From assembly GCA_007258455.2 (NCBI GenBank), contig VDFB02000003.1:39480248-39544247 (forward strand): a stretch of DNA of 64,000 nucleotides, in the 5' to 3' direction. Shown here piece by piece: positions 45,164 through 58,539 of this stretch. Source of the stretch: Sequoia sempervirens. Taxonomy: Eukaryota > Streptophyta > Pinopsida > Cupressales > Cupressaceae. A model generated the notes under the pieces. The model had not been told where the DNA came from. It saw only the letters and a list, made by a program, of their open reading frames with translations, and searched no databases. The position numbers were made by a program, and so were the translations under genes. The number at the start of each line of letters is the position of its first letter. The stretch's first letter is position 1.

Positions 45164-48100
45164 TTTATTTCATTTTAATATAATGAGAGCTACCCATTGG
45201 ATAGAAATTTGTGAATCAAAACACAAATTTATTTTATTTTACAAATATATTCATTTATTGTATTATAAAAAAATTATTTCTTTTTCATACAATAAAAAAG
45301 TTTATTTCTTTTTCAAACATATGTTAACGTATTAATGGAAATGTATAGAAAAAGGATCTGCGCAAATCTTGGAAAATATTTTACTTGGAAGTACTCCCAC
45401 TTAGATAGTGTACTCAAAATGTAACGCTTGTGGTGCTCTTCATAAATGCTTTGTGGCGGCACCATCAGACAATGCCATTAATGTCATAAAAGTCATTCCA
45501 TTGTCCCACCACTTTGGTTCACAACTTAACCAAGACAACAGGGCTGAGACTGCACATTTGCATTATGGGTATTGTTTGGAAACAACAAATTTAATGGATT
45601 TGAGATTTAGGAGAGAGAGGAGGGGGAATAGAAGAGGAAGAGGCAGAGGTAGAAGAAGCGTGAATATTTTTAACTTCCTGCATAAGATATGGAAATTATT
45701 TTTGAGAAGAAGTCGAAGGCCCAAGAAGCAATCTAATAAGGTAATAGCCTATCTGCTTTGTGGAATTTGGATTATCCGGACTTTGGTCAATTGCAAGTTT
45801 CTGCACTTTCTCATCTCAGTAATTTACTTCACAATTTTATGATTTAACAATGTTAATTACTTATTTTCTGTCTTTTTGTATGCCCAGTTGCAACAACTGA
45901 TGAATTATTATTGTGAATAATAGCTTGTAGAATTTTGTGGCTTGCTCAACTTCATTTTCTTTCTGAATAGTATGTTTCTTGAGACTCTCAAGAGTTATCC
46001 TTTAATCTTTGGCTGGTGGCTCACTGTGAGTATATCTGATTGAATACAAAGAGAATAAAGAGGCCACATGATACCATGCTAAAGTTGTAGCTGCAAGATT
46101 GTACTATGCAAAGTTTTGTAAAATAGTCTAAATTATATTTATCAACCTGGAGGATCTTCTTTTGTCACGCCCTTTGATGAATAACTATATTACGTTAAAT
46201 GTAAAGAGAGATGAAAAGGTGTCAGAAAAATTACAATAAACACTAACAATTTGTCTTCTTTACTTTACCATCTTCTACATGTACTGGAAAATAATTTAGT
46301 ATTAACATTGTTGGAGTCATGTACTCTAGAATATTATGACTTACGTCTTTATGATATGCTGCTTGTGCTTGGGATAATCTTGAATCTAGTGTTGAAGCCA
46401 CCTTGTGGCAGGAAGAACCACCATTATTTTGCATAGTGATCAAAGTATCAAATGTTCGTGGAATAGTTTCCTCCCCTTAAGTTGTAATGTTCTCTATTGC
46501 TACATGTTGAGAGAGAAGATTTGAATAGAGTTCTTGCAACATAACGTCAGCTTTACCATTTCCCTTGAGAAGAAATTTGACTTGCTTAGAGAATCTGTTT
46601 TGGGTTCCTTGTGCATTTAACTTTAGTTTCAATAGCTTGAGCCTCATTTATTGGTATGCTTCAACTAGCTAAAGTTCACATGTTCCCGAAATAGATGATA
46701 CCTAATGGCCCAATGATTTTTACATTGAAGACTTGATAAAAAAAAAGATAAGTTAGAAGAATGAATTCAAAGGTGTTATCTCTAACCATTCTTAGTAATG
46801 TTGTATGGTGGATTTCCCTTCCTGATGTCCCTTTTAAACCTACAAATGTGCAATGACCACTGCTGTAGATGTTGGTGCTCCTTTATGCCCTAGTCAACCC
46901 TACTAGAATAGCCTTTAACTTGTTACAATCAGATCAAATGTTGTGTAGTCCTGGTGTCTCTTCCCGTTTCGCCCAGATTCTTCCAAAACCCACTACAAAT
47001 GGTTCTCAGGAGGTATTCGCTTGTGTCAACAAGGGGCTCCGCCGAGGATTTCTGTCCAATTGCCTTAGAATGTCCTGAAATTGCTGCTAAAACTCAAAAA
47101 ATTGAGCTACACCCTACCACGTCACCCCTTAGCTACCTAAAATGGTGTTGTAATGTACTTTGGAGGTAGTCACAGTTCTCAACCTCTTAGCACACAACAT
47201 CTAGGACTGCATCAATGTGCTTGGTGCCCTCAATGTAGTGGCCCTTAGCCTAGTTATTTTTGGTGCCAGTCTGCGCAAAGACATTTCCCCCCTTGATGCC
47301 ACAACCATTCTCTCTGGCTCGACTATAATTGGCCCTCCCCACACACTCATATATGCTTCTTATATAAAAGTATCTAGCTTTGGCAAGGTATGGAAGAGGG
47401 GGAAAAGATTTTATTCCCCTGTCTCTGCTACTATTGTGGAATTCCATTAGAAATTAATTAGTATCGTAGACTTTGTTATCGTGCAAATGAGAGAAAAACA
47501 AAGATATAAAATCTGTTCATTCTTGAAATGGTTATTAAAAAAAGTAATGGAGTGGTTAGCAACCGTTACAATGTGGGATATGTGCAATGAAAACTTAATT
47601 ATATATTGCATGCATCTCAATTTAAAAAGAGTGAGAGTAATGAGTTACAACAAAACCACTACCATCGAGCACCTGACCTTTGATGTTTCATTACCACCCT
47701 TACTATGAGTGAGGACGTCAAATTAAATTTGAAGATTTTTTATTGACACAGGTTGTATGGTGTCATTGTAGAATGCCTCTCAGCATAACAAGCCATGCAC
47801 AAAGTAATGGAGAAAGTGGAAGCTTAAACAAATGCCTAAGAATAATGCATAGTATCAAGGAAAAACAACCCACATGTAAGTAAGCTGCCAAAGAATTTGT
47901 AAAAACAAAAAATAGTAAGTGATCATGCATAGAAAGAGTTTCGACCAAGTCAAGCTATAAAAATCAACCCATTTAATATGACGTGAATGATAAAATGTGG
48001 TGCTAACTGTTAAAGTCATGAATTGAATAGAAATCTATTTCCCAATATGAATTTCCAAAATGAGAAGCATTTTGAAAAATACAGGATTAGTCAAGCACAT

Positions 48101-48253
48101 AGCTATGCCAAGTAAGTTGACCTATAGGAGGCAATTGCCTTGCATTTCTGATCATCATTCTTGCTATCTATTTTAGCATCAACTCATTCACTTTGGATGC
48201 ATACATGTGTTTTCTATGCAACGAATTTAGTTGCCACCTTTTCTTATGATAGT

Positions 48254-50440
48254 TGAGTCGAACCTCTTGAGCTGAGAAGTGTCATTCTTAATGCCATGTT
48301 TCTAGCCTTTAGTTGTTGATCTTAGTGTATAAATAAAGGTGTTCTCAACCGCAATAGGGATGTGTTCTTGCATACTTGTTTCTTATTTATGAGTTGATAG
48401 TTTATTCTGAGTTGTGATAGAACTTGTGAGAAGATTTGTGAGAGGTTTTGTGAGGGATTAGTGAAGAACATTTTGGGAGGAAGAAGTGTTAGTTGCTAAG
48501 ATGCAATCTGATTTAAGGAGAAGACTGAGTTAGGATTCCATTTTGGTCAATTAGAGCTTTGCACAATTAGGCATGTTGAATTCTACTCTTTTGTGCATTT
48601 TAGGTTTTTGTAAAGATTGTATGACTATGTTTGTATCGTTTGAAAATTAAGTTAGTTATTCTATCATGAATTGGTTATCGTCTTCTTTGTAAAAGCATGA
48701 AAGATGTTTTATAAGTCTAGAGGGTTATATGCATATACTATTATGTGTTACTTTAATGTGCTTTAATACTAGGTAGACCTTCATGGACAATAAGGTTGGT
48801 AATACAAGGGGAAAGATGGCATGATATAAATGTTGTCATTGTTAGGTAGCAAGGTTATGCAAACCTTGATGGATAAAATTTACTTGATGGATTACTTATT
48901 TCTTCTAAAAAGTAGGAAGAGAACCTTTCCCTAGGGATAGGGTATAAACTAGAAGGTTATATCAATATTCAACTATAGGGTTGAGAGTTGTATTTAATGA
49001 TTATGATATTTTCTTCTTTTGAAATAGAGTCTATTCTGTTCACAAAATTCTAAAAGAGGACACATGTTTCGGTAACCCAAAACCATATTGTGAAAGGACT
49101 ATCAGTGTAGATGCACCAACTCCTTGCAAGTTGAATTATGTCCTCTAGGTAATATACAACTATAGTAAACATGAGAATATTTGAGGTATTTTGAAAGAGA
49201 AGTCATATTTTTGGTTCATGATCACTTGAACGTTACTGAATTTGATTGAAACCCTAGGTTAGGAATAACCTATTTTGTATGGATTATCTATGTAATTATT
49301 AATAGAAGAAAACAAGTCAAGATTAACCTATATGATCTAATTGATCATTTGATAGTGAATATACTTTTAGTTGGAGTTAATTTATTGTTGACACCATACT
49401 TTTGAGTGAGTCCATTATTGATGAGATTATACTTTTATTGAAGTCATTTATTGTTGAAGGTTATACTTTTGTATTAAGATCATTTATTGATAAGTTTATA
49501 CTTTTGAAGGGGGTCATTTAGTGTTGAGATAAACCCTTGAATTGAGACTTTTGTAGTTGGGATTATACCTTTGGTACTAGAGTCATTTAATGATGCGACA
49601 TTATGATATTTTGTATGGTTAAATTGATAAGAGTACTTTGAGTTACTTCATAGATGTGTTAGTTAAACATAGAGGTAATAGGTTATTGGGTTAGGATAAT
49701 ATAATGAAGGGGATAACCTATGCATAGATTAGGAATGGTTAATATAAATTAATCTAGGAAGGTGGGTGAAATATATGACGTCCACTTGTTATGAGGGAAT
49801 GAAATACTTTGGCCAAAGTAGTGTAAGTTGCCACTATTTACACTATCAGTCATTATGATCCAGGTTTAAATACTAGTCTAAGAAAGTCATATGTGTAGGT
49901 TGTAGCCACTATGTGATAAATCTAGGTATGTAGGATACAACACCAAGCTCAGAAAAGGTCAAATTTTATTATGAGGTTACCGAACCAATCTCTTCATTGA
50001 AGGGTAGGGTCATCGATTAGTTTGATAGTTGTGCGAGGGATTGCAATTAGTCCAAGGTTAGCGAAAAAGCACTTGAGTGATGCTTCTCCTCATTAGTAGG
50101 CAACCAAGATTTGGATGGAGATTTCCAAAACTATTTGTATCTATTTCTAGTAAGCTTTGCAAAGCCATGTTAGTGTATTTGTATCCATTATGATGGAAAG
50201 ATTGTAAAAGAGAAATGATATCATGTTATCATGTACTATGTAATCAATACTTTGGAAAGTTGTAATAATTTGGTATAATGTAGTGGAAAGTTTGGAAAGA
50301 ATAATTATTTCAAATGTGCATGCTATATTCATAGTTTTGAAAAGAAAAATTTTATTGCTCATTTTGGCTAAAATGCATGATCTATTTACTTGAGGTTAAA
50401 ACTTAGGGAAATTACTTTGTAGAACAATGGGCTTGTTACA
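48254..50440 (+). mobile_element. Long LTR (about 2.2 kb) of a retrotransposon
   Basis: The tandem-array sequence shared with 39745-40228 ends at CTTATGATAGT. New sequence begins with TGAGTCGAACC at 48254 and ends GCTTGTTACA at 50440, giving TG...CA termini. A TATA motif (TATAAATAAAGG, 48329-48340) lies near the start. A Met-tRNA-like primer site (AGTATCAGAGC, from 50444) follows directly. No intact ORF is present. The length is in the range of large gypsy-type LTRs, but the family is not established. Confidence 0.65.
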
Positions 50441-51103
50441 CGTAGTATCAGAGCTACCAGGTTCAGCTCTGGAACCTATGAGCTCATTATGTTAGTAATG
50501 CATAAACCTTATTGGAAGTTAAAGGTTAAAAATTTCTTATGCCAAAATGGTGAGAGGAAAAGAACACAAGGGAAACAAAAAAAAGGGAAGTAAAGATTCC
50601 TAAAAACTTTTTTAAGTTTGGGACTAGGAAGAATCATCACTGGAGTTGGAAACTCCTAAATCGAAAACTTATTAGAATATACCTTTGGATTGTAGAAGAT
50701 TATGCAACCAGGTTCTATAGGAAGTTGAAATTTTGTGAATCAAAATCAACTAGAAAGGTATCCAAGAGGTTGGATAACCCATAAAAAATTTGATGTAGTA
50801 CAAGGTTAACATCTTTCAATGATAATCAAAATCAAGAGTGAAATTTGGAATTTTTAGAATAATGTTAGAGACTAGATTGGTCAACAAAGGGAAACAAATT
50901 TTAAAAGGAGAAGTTGAAAGCTAGCATGATTCCACCAACCGGAATAGGAAAGGTCAAAATTGGAGTTCTCATTAAATTGGGAAAAATAAAACCAAGCAAC
51001 TTTGGAGTGTTTAAAGGTTATGAGAAAATAAAGTTACCAAGAATTGGGACAAAAATGACTTGGAAAGATTATTGTAAGTTAGAATCCTAAAAAATAAATT
51101 GTT
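50441..51103 (+). mobile_element. Leader / decayed 5' internal region of the 48254 element
   Basis: Starts with the primer-site region and is followed by A-rich, Lys-rich decayed sequence without an open gag. It ends near the minus-strand gag fragment of another element, so the two elements abut or one interrupted the other. Confidence 0.5.
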
Positions 51104-51812
51104 CTAATTCATTCTGCTTCTACATTCCATAACCTTATGTCCAAATCTATTGTAGGAATAACAAAAACCATTAAAAGATGGGTAATTTTGTTCATTTGGT
51201 TGTCTGACTAATGGTCTTCTAGCTTCATTCCTTTGATTATGGATCTTCTTTCCATTGTTCTTCTTTTCTTCAATCTTCTTCTTAGGTTGGCTTGTTGTCT
51301 TTGAGCTTTCTCCTATCTCAAACCCTAATCCTTCTTTATCTTTGGAGCCTTTTTTATTTTCAACCATTTCATCAAGCTTTGTGGAACTCATCTTGAATTT
51401 TTCTTCATGACTTCTTGCTTTTCCATATCCGATCTCATATTCACCCCTTCTTGTTCAAGCTTTGTGCATTCTTTAGATTTTCTTTTCACCATTGCATTCA
51501 ATCATTCTTCAACTATTTTTCTTTCCTCAACTTGAAACTTCAATTCGGTGATTGTTTCATTTGCTTTCTTCAATTGTTCACTAACCTCTTTATGCCTTTC
51601 TCTAAATTTCTTGATTTGTTCTCTCAATTTCAGATCTTTAAGAGAAACTTTGAGTTCTCCATTTATATCAAATATGCAATCTTCTTCTGTAGATCCAAGA
51701 ATAGGATTCTCTTCTAGAGGAGTAGGTAATCTTCTAATAGCTATGTGTTCAACCTCCAAGATCTTCCCCATGTGGTTAAGATCCTTCCAAGGAACTAATC
51801 TTTGATACCAAT
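51104..51812 (-). pseudogene. Copia-type gag fragment with damaged zinc knuckle
   Basis: Read on the minus strand, a primer site (TTGGTATCAAAG, 51812-51801) is followed by gag. The order is a charged coiled-coil stretch (LREQIKKFRERHKEVSEQL and onward), then SSTKLDEMVENKKGSKDKEG and LGF, and a CCHC-like knuckle CYSYNRFGHKVMEC whose second Cys is Tyr. Frameshifts separate 51822-51502 from 51391-51104. Pol is absent. The LTR at 51813-53181 is the 5' LTR of this element. Confidence 0.8.
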
Positions 51813-53181
51813 TGTTAAACACTCATAATATTGAGAGGGGGGAGTGAATTAGTATTCTTTTAAACCACTTAAACATTTAAGCATCTAAAACTCATAGCAT
51901 ATTCAATTGTAACAATGAGAGAAAGCATGAAAACAAAAAAAACATCACATAACACATGAACACCAGGATTTTTACATGGAAAACCCAAAATGGGAAAACC
52001 ACAGTGAGAATTAGCTCATAATATATTATAACTAGTTAAAGTATATTACAAAATTACTCGCTATAGGTGGACTCACTATCCAAGTGGACTCATTGCCCAA
52101 TAAGAAATAAAAGTAATAGAAGATATTATGGCTCATAGACATACTTAAATTGTTACAATTGCATCTATCATATGCATGAATACAATTCCAATGAAGCTCA
52201 TAATACATACTCAAAACTCTTCATACTAATTTGAATCAACACTCTTCTGTACTCTGCATTCACACTATATTCACACACTTGGCATCCAAAAAATCATACT
52301 ACATATCTTCATCCTCAAAATATCAAAAAATATCTAACTTATATATCCGTTTCACCTATAACATCAATTAGGTCAGCCTAATTAGATGTAATATTCAAAA
52401 TGTAGCTTGTCGGATCAAGATCCTTACACACACGCTTCATTCCAAGATTCAAACCTTATAACAATTTAAAATAGGTTGGAACAACCCTAAAATAACACCC
52501 ACATAATACATCATAACATATTCAACCTTCACAACACACAACTCATTAGGTCGGCATCAATAATGACTTAATTACAAAATTTTCCAACTATACACCCATA
52601 ACTAGACATGCGGACCTCCAAAATCCATGCCAACTGGAATATGTACTCATCTAACATTTTTCAACATCTCCACAAAATAACAAAGCCAAAAACCAATCCA
52701 TAGAGAAGTGCAAACTCGCCAAAGTATATGTACTAAATTGGAGAATGTTTGAAACTGCCAAATTGGACTTTTGTTACTCATAACTCCAAAACCAAAAACC
52801 ACAACAAGATGAAACTTTGGAATTAGGAACTTCTATCAACCAAAAAAATTATGTTAGAAGTACAAAATAAAAAATTCATCAGTGGACCAATGCTGACCCA
52901 AATACTAGATCCCCTTGTACACAAAATCACCTAAATTGACACTTAGTCAATTTCCACAACTATTGCCTTTACCGAATTAAACATTCTTGCAAAATTGTCT
53001 TTCACAATCATCTTCAAACATATTCAAGCCATCAAAACTGGTTTGCACAAGGTTCTTTAAACCAGAATATAATGTTGACATCAATGACAACACTACAATG
53101 CATAACTCTATGCCTTGTGCCAAATCCACATGCTCATGTTGCCAACAAGTTTATCAATGACATCTCCTTATAATTCCAACA
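51813..53181 (-). mobile_element. 5' LTR of the minus-strand copia-type element (1369 bp)
   Basis: In minus orientation it starts TGTTGGAATTATAAGGAG at 53181 and ends GAGTGTTTAACA at 51813, directly next to the primer site. It contains a block around ACATGGAAAACCCAAAATGG (about 51975) that recurs in the LTR at 56942-58539, so the two belong to related families. Confidence 0.8.
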
Positions 53182-55075
53182 TACTATGGGTACACTCTTG
53201 GGTAATTATTCGGGGTCATTACATTTTACACCTTGTTTCAATGGGGAGTATAAAATCTCACCATCAGAGCTTGAAGACTCAAATATTATAGTATCTAGTA
53301 CAAATAATCATCACAATAATGCTTTATCATCAAATGCATGCCTTGGTGATGATTGGGGTTCATTCTATTTTACACCCTACTTTGTGGGAGAGACAAAATC
53401 TCATAATCTCAACCTAAGGAGTCTTGTGTTTCATTCGCTCAATCTTCTTCTACATCAACAAATCGAAAAACATCACCCCTCGATGGTGATGGGGGATCTT
53501 TAAATTTTGTTCCTCGTGTGTTGGCGATACCTAAATTTAAAAAACTTAGAAAGTATTTGCATTCTTGTGAAATAATCAATTCTTCTCATAAGCATGTAGG
53601 AAAGACCTCTACATCTAAGTTAGAATAATTTTATGGGCTTCAATATAAAATACTTTGTAAAAATGGATATAATAAAAACATGGAACAAGGAGATAAGGAT
53701 CATGTGAAGTCTATACCATACCTTTAAAAAAGGGGTTTAGGTTTCCAACCTTCTTCTCCAACTTCATCTCATCTGCCATCATCTACAATATTTAGAACAC
53801 CATGTGGAAATTGAGCAAGCTTTTCATCACAAGATAAAAACTTGTCTCCTATAACTTTATCAAAGAAAGAGCATATTTTTTTGAGGATTCTCAAAGCCCA
53901 CTTGATTAATCTTTCTCCTCCAAAATATAAGATTTTATAGAAATAACTCTTTTTTCATGTCATTGAGTGCATGCTCATTTCACCAATGAATTTCAAGACT
54001 TGAGTAATAAAATAAAACTTAATGATTGTAGTTCTCTTCCATGTGTTGACACACATCACTCTAAATAATAATGATCCCTTTTTATGGTGTTTCTCATCAC
54101 TATGTGGCATTTTTAGCTTCATGTGTTTGCTCATTACAATTCAAGGTGGTACAATCTTACGTGCAACCATATTTTCCATGGTAGCAACATGATAGTCACT
54201 CACATGGTTATATTTTCCTTTATACTTTTGGGGAAAGGATAACTAGTTTTGAGAGGTGTGTATTCTTTGCAAGTATCCCCTCTTCCCCTTGTTTTCCTTA
54301 AAATACCAATATAGCAAGTATGTTGAAATTTTAAGGGTGGCATATTACCCTTATCCATTCCATAGACATCTTGTGAGATTTGACTTACTGAAATACCCAT
54401 TTGGTGGTGGTGTTATTTATAATGCCCCTTGAGGCATGGTTATCAATTTTCCCCCTATGATGTTGAGCATTGATTTTTCCCCTATGACATTAAACTTTTA
54501 TTCACTCCGTAAAGCGTGATTGGAAAAATAGTCCAAGGATTTGGTATAATGGAGCTTGCTAATTATAACACACCTTGCTTGCCAATGGAGCCATGTGTTT
54601 CATGATTGATCTTACATCCTTATGAGAGCACCATTTTGTTTAAACAACACATTCAATGGATAAAATTTGGTATTTGAGACAGATTTTAGACTGAGGTATC
54701 TTTGCCTTATAGACATGAATCCTTGTAGCACTAACCTTATGTTTTTTTTTTTTATTATTATATGTCTTATGATTATTGTATGTTTTCTTTGAACTTTGTT
54801 ACTTCATGTTATGGTTGTATTATGTTATGTTTCCTATTGTGTCTTCATTATGTATGCTTCATGTTTGTCATGTTGCCTTACATCTCATACATGTGTATTC
54901 CTTTGTCCTCATGTTGTCTTGCCATATGATCTTGAATCCTAGGGGTTAGTGCATCCCCTATATTCAATGCCATCCTATCTCTTCAATATTTAGATTATTG
55001 AACCCCTCTTGATATATTCTTACTTTAGTGTGAGTCTGAGCATAAGTTCATACTCTCACTAAAGTGGGGGCTAAG
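53182..55075 (+). mobile_element. Decayed internal region of a gypsy-like element
   Basis: No domain is open. The 105-codon ORF at 53186 (ATG) has two related stretches, GSLHFTPCFNGEYKIS and GSFYFTPYFVGETKS, of unknown function. The region ends with a polypurine tract AAAGTGGGGGCTAAG (55061-55075) directly before an LTR, which sets the plus orientation. Confidence 0.55.
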
Positions 55076-55960
55076 TGTAGCATAAAAAATTGTCACCCTT
55101 AACAATTTTAAATTAGGTTTAGCTCCCCCTTATGTGCTTGGAATTAATTATGTAATTAATTACCTATTTTGTAAATATTTTAGAAAATCAAACATGAGAA
55201 ATGAAATAATGCATTTAATATTTTTCCCCCGACACTTTTGGCCCTGAAAAGGATGGGTCTATTCAAGGGTGCCCCACACCCTAGACCAACACTTTTAGCT
55301 CCAAATTTGAATATGCCAATGCTATTATTTGAATTTCCAATTTCATTTGTCGATCATTGGTATTTGACTTTTGGGAAATTAGAATAATTGCACATAAATA
55401 CTAGTCATTTTATCATTTGAAATCCTAGAAGCACACTTTATAACTTTTTTGAGCAAATTGAAGATCCTAAAATCAATCAAGGGAAGAATTAGTAGTATTA
55501 TTACAAAACTTTCATAAATCAAGTTTAATTTGCAAGACATCAAGAAGAATGGAGAAATTTATGTGCACGGAGCTATTATGACCAATCATCCCAAATCATG
55601 AAGATGTATTGAGTTATCCTCTACATGATAGTTGCATCAATCCATTATGTTTTATGTGCTAACCTTTTGAAGTTCTATGAATAAATAAAGGCATCCATCT
55701 ATCAACTTGTGTGTGACATCTCTTCTTCAAGGTTTTTTGCATCAAGGTATCATTATCATTTCAGCCAATTATTATTGATTTGGACACTACCCAAACTAGG
55801 GCATGCCCTCTTGATCATCATCAATCTTGCATGCAGAGGTACAAATACCAACACAAGGTTTGACTTAGGCAATCCCTCTACAACACAACCTTTTCCCCTA
55901 TTTTCATGTGTGCAAGTCAGATCTGGAGGTTTTAGCGGGTGATAATATCAAAAAATAGAG
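55076..55960 (+). mobile_element. 3' LTR following the polypurine tract (end uncertain)
   Basis: Begins TGTAGCATAAAAAATTGTC right after the polypurine tract. A TATA-like ATAAATAAAGG lies at 55681. The 3' border is not evident; I place it loosely near 55960. Confidence 0.6.
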
Positions 55961-56479
55961 TGCTAACCTTAATCCACATCTCAAAACTTTTAGATCCAAA
56001 AAATCAGTAGTCCAATCTAGGAAACATCAAGCCCTAGAATAACTAACTCAAGCTCAAATTTATATCATAGGTCCCTCTCTGTGTCTTGGTCTCAGATCTA
56101 AAGTTTTTTTGTAGCTTTCTATTTTTATATGTGAGATAAATTAAATTTTTGGATCTAGGGTTATATGTCAAATAGGCTTGTCAAATCACATATCAATTTT
56201 ATCATCCCCACAACTCAATACAACATGAACCCTAGGAGGTTAGCTATCCCTTGTGGCAACAAGTCAATCATCAAACCCTAGTTGATTTATGTTTAATATT
56301 GAGTCAAGTAAAAAGAAGATAATCCTAGCTAACCTAATTGGATCTAGGATTGCTTTTCCTACTCAATAGGTGGTAACCATGAGATTGTGTATAGGTTTTT
56401 ATTTTCAAATTCTCTATATTATTATAGGTTTTCTTCTTCTATATATGATTCATTTAGATTTTTTCCTAAGGGGATATGA

Positions 56480-56860
56480 ACTACTTTTTTTCATTAGCAA
56501 ATGATTCTCTTCTTTTTTGGAGTCTACAATTCCATTGGTGTTTACAAATCACCTTAGTCCTAGTATCGCATTGAATGAATCAAAGGTCTCTTTGATGGAA
56601 ACTACTTCAAAATATACTATTTGTTTAAATCCTTTCACATTGACTTCTACTTTTTTCCATGTTCCTAGGGTTTTCATTCTTGTTCCATCTGCTATGCTAA
56701 TATTGTAGGGTGTTTGTTCTAGTTGTGGTTTTCCTATTTTCTCCCACAACCATTTTGGGAGCATGTTTATATTGGCTCCTAAGTCCACCATGAAATTAGT
56801 TGATTTTTGTGGTTGATACTTACTGTGATCATAATTGGTCATATTTTCCATTTTCTATCA
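56480..56860 (-). pseudogene. Retroelement aspartic protease fragment
   Basis: The minus strand reads STNFMVDLGANINMLPKWLW, with the retropepsin motif as DLGA in place of the usual D-S/T-G-A, and then IADGTRMKTLGTWKKVEVNV and FNAILG. This fits a gypsy-type gag-pol protease that cuts the polyprotein. The D-L-G change would be expected to impair catalysis. Only about 100 codons remain. The copia-type LTR to the right interrupts the element. Confidence 0.82.
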
Positions 56861-56941
56861 TCTTTGTTTATGGTTCTAATTTATGATATTTTATTCTATT
56901 TTTTCCAATAATTGCAAATTGTTGTAGTTTTTCTAGTAGGT

Positions 56942-58539
56942 TGGTGAAAAAGACAACTGAGAGGGAGGTGAATTAGTTGTAGCAAATTAAAACATCAAAA
57001 CCCTCAATAGTAATTATATCCAGAAGCATTCATTAAACCATTATTCTATTAAAGTGATTAATCATGAAATGTAGATAACAAAAACTAAAATAGCAACACC
57101 ATACACAAGAGAATACCAAATTTACATGGAAAACCCAATGAGTGAAAAACCACAGTGAGGATTAGCTCAAAATATAAGTAATTGCAAAACCGGTATAAGG
57201 GCTCACTACCAGAATAGGATACACTATCTAAAAATGCTCACAACTAGGGCTCACTGCCACATAAAGAAACAAAGAAGATCTATAGAAGAGAAATGTTACA
57301 TAGAGAACAACTTCTCAATGCAACAAGGAATCCACCACAAATGCTCCAACACTTTCACATCCTTGATTGAAAGATTGCGGACACCTTCAGCTCACTGCAC
57401 TTAGGAATACAACACTTTGAATTTCACACTACTCTACTCAAATTTGCATCTATACTTCTATAATTCACATCTATCTCACATTTATCTTTCCTCTCTCTTG
57501 CATCTAACAACACCACTCTTATTTATATCATCCTCAACCTTGAAAACCCTCTCCAAGGTCAACAACTATCTATTACATTTAAAATTTCAAATTAGGTTTG
57601 CACCCAAACATTCCTGTGGTAGATAGGAATGAAGGAAACCCATATAAATCCTTAATTAGGACCCAAAATAATCCTAACACACCTCAACATGCTTTCATAA
57701 AATTCACATGTACTGTTAACACTAGGTCAACTAATACTTGTGCTAAACATCATAAAAAATTAAGTATGCACTTCCTTAATTCAATCCAAAACTTTCAAAC
57801 AAAAAAATTCACTTGAACACGATCTAGAAAAATCCATGAACCACTTGAGATCCAACAAAGACTTCATCCAAACTCGAATCATAGAAATACTTCAACCTAG
57901 AACATCTAGTTAACCTCATATGCACTCTGAAGCATGAAACACACACTGTACTATACCAAATCAAGTGAAACCTTGACTTATGAAAGATACAAACATTACA
58001 AGAAACTTCCTAGATCTGTACAAATTGAAGCCAAAATTCAGAGAAACATGAAGCAAATACATTTCTCCCAGACCATAGAAAACACCACTGAAAAACTGGT
58101 TCACACACTAGTGAACATATCTCACTCTGCACAGTGATCTAGAAACCCAAATTATGGATATAACAACTATTGAAAACCTTAAAAAACATATCAAATCCAC
58201 ACAGGAATAGAATCAACATAGAAGAAACACATAGCATAACTCAAAGCATGTTCTGAACACTTGCAAAACACTGTTTTCTTTGTTTATCAAATTTTCTCAA
58301 AAGCACTTGGAAACAAAGTACCAAAGACATCATCTCAACACATTAATTCATTCCAACTCACTTCAACAAAAAGATAGCTCCATGTACTCACAAAACTTCC
58401 TTAATATCTCAACTATACATGCAACAACCTATTTTCCTCTTTTTCATAATTTTCTCAATATCCTCGACAACTTCATCATGCAATAACCTTCCTCAACATA
58501 TAGTTAACATCAATGACAAAAACCATCATACTTGTAACA
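56942..58539 (-). mobile_element. 3' LTR of a minus-strand copia element (about 1.6 kb)
   Basis: In minus orientation it starts TGTTACAAGTATGATGG at 58539, directly after a polypurine tract (GAAAAAGGGAGAGAT, 58554-58540), and ends near 56942 at CTCAGTTGTCTTTTTCACC. It shares the ACATGGAAAACCC block with the LTR at 51813. The exact left end may shift by a few bases. Confidence 0.75.

Larger units (their letters stand above)
36961..48253. repeat. Tandem array of ~3.25 kb units
   Basis: Three direct units start with the same foldback, at 36961, 41745 and 45001. Unit 2 is 3256 bp and unit 3 about 3253 bp. Unit 1 is 4784 bp because about 1.05 kb (38703-39745) is repeated inside it at 40221-41290, separated by a ~484-bp block that recurs at the end of unit 3 (about 47780-48253). 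Landmarks in every unit include GATGTTGG near the middle, CCCACACACTCATATATGCT followed by TATATAAAA, and AATGCCTCTC near the end. Short ORFs occur on both strands but none is kept in all units, so I call no gene. Origin as a satellite-like amplification or from tandem integration of an element is open. Confidence 0.9.

Noticed and set aside
45408..45842. 144-codon ORF with an Arg/Gly-rich stretch in the tandem array
   Set aside because: The matching frames in the other units are interrupted (67 codons in unit 1, none as long in unit 2), and no domain is recognisable.
53186..53503. 105-codon ORF as a host gene
   Set aside because: It starts with ATG and has a weak internal repeat, but it sits between an LTR and a polypurine tract with no recognisable domain. 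I described it as element remnant instead.
57417..58486. Plus-strand ORFs of 65-72 codons
   Set aside because: They lie inside the minus-strand copia LTR and have no conserved features.
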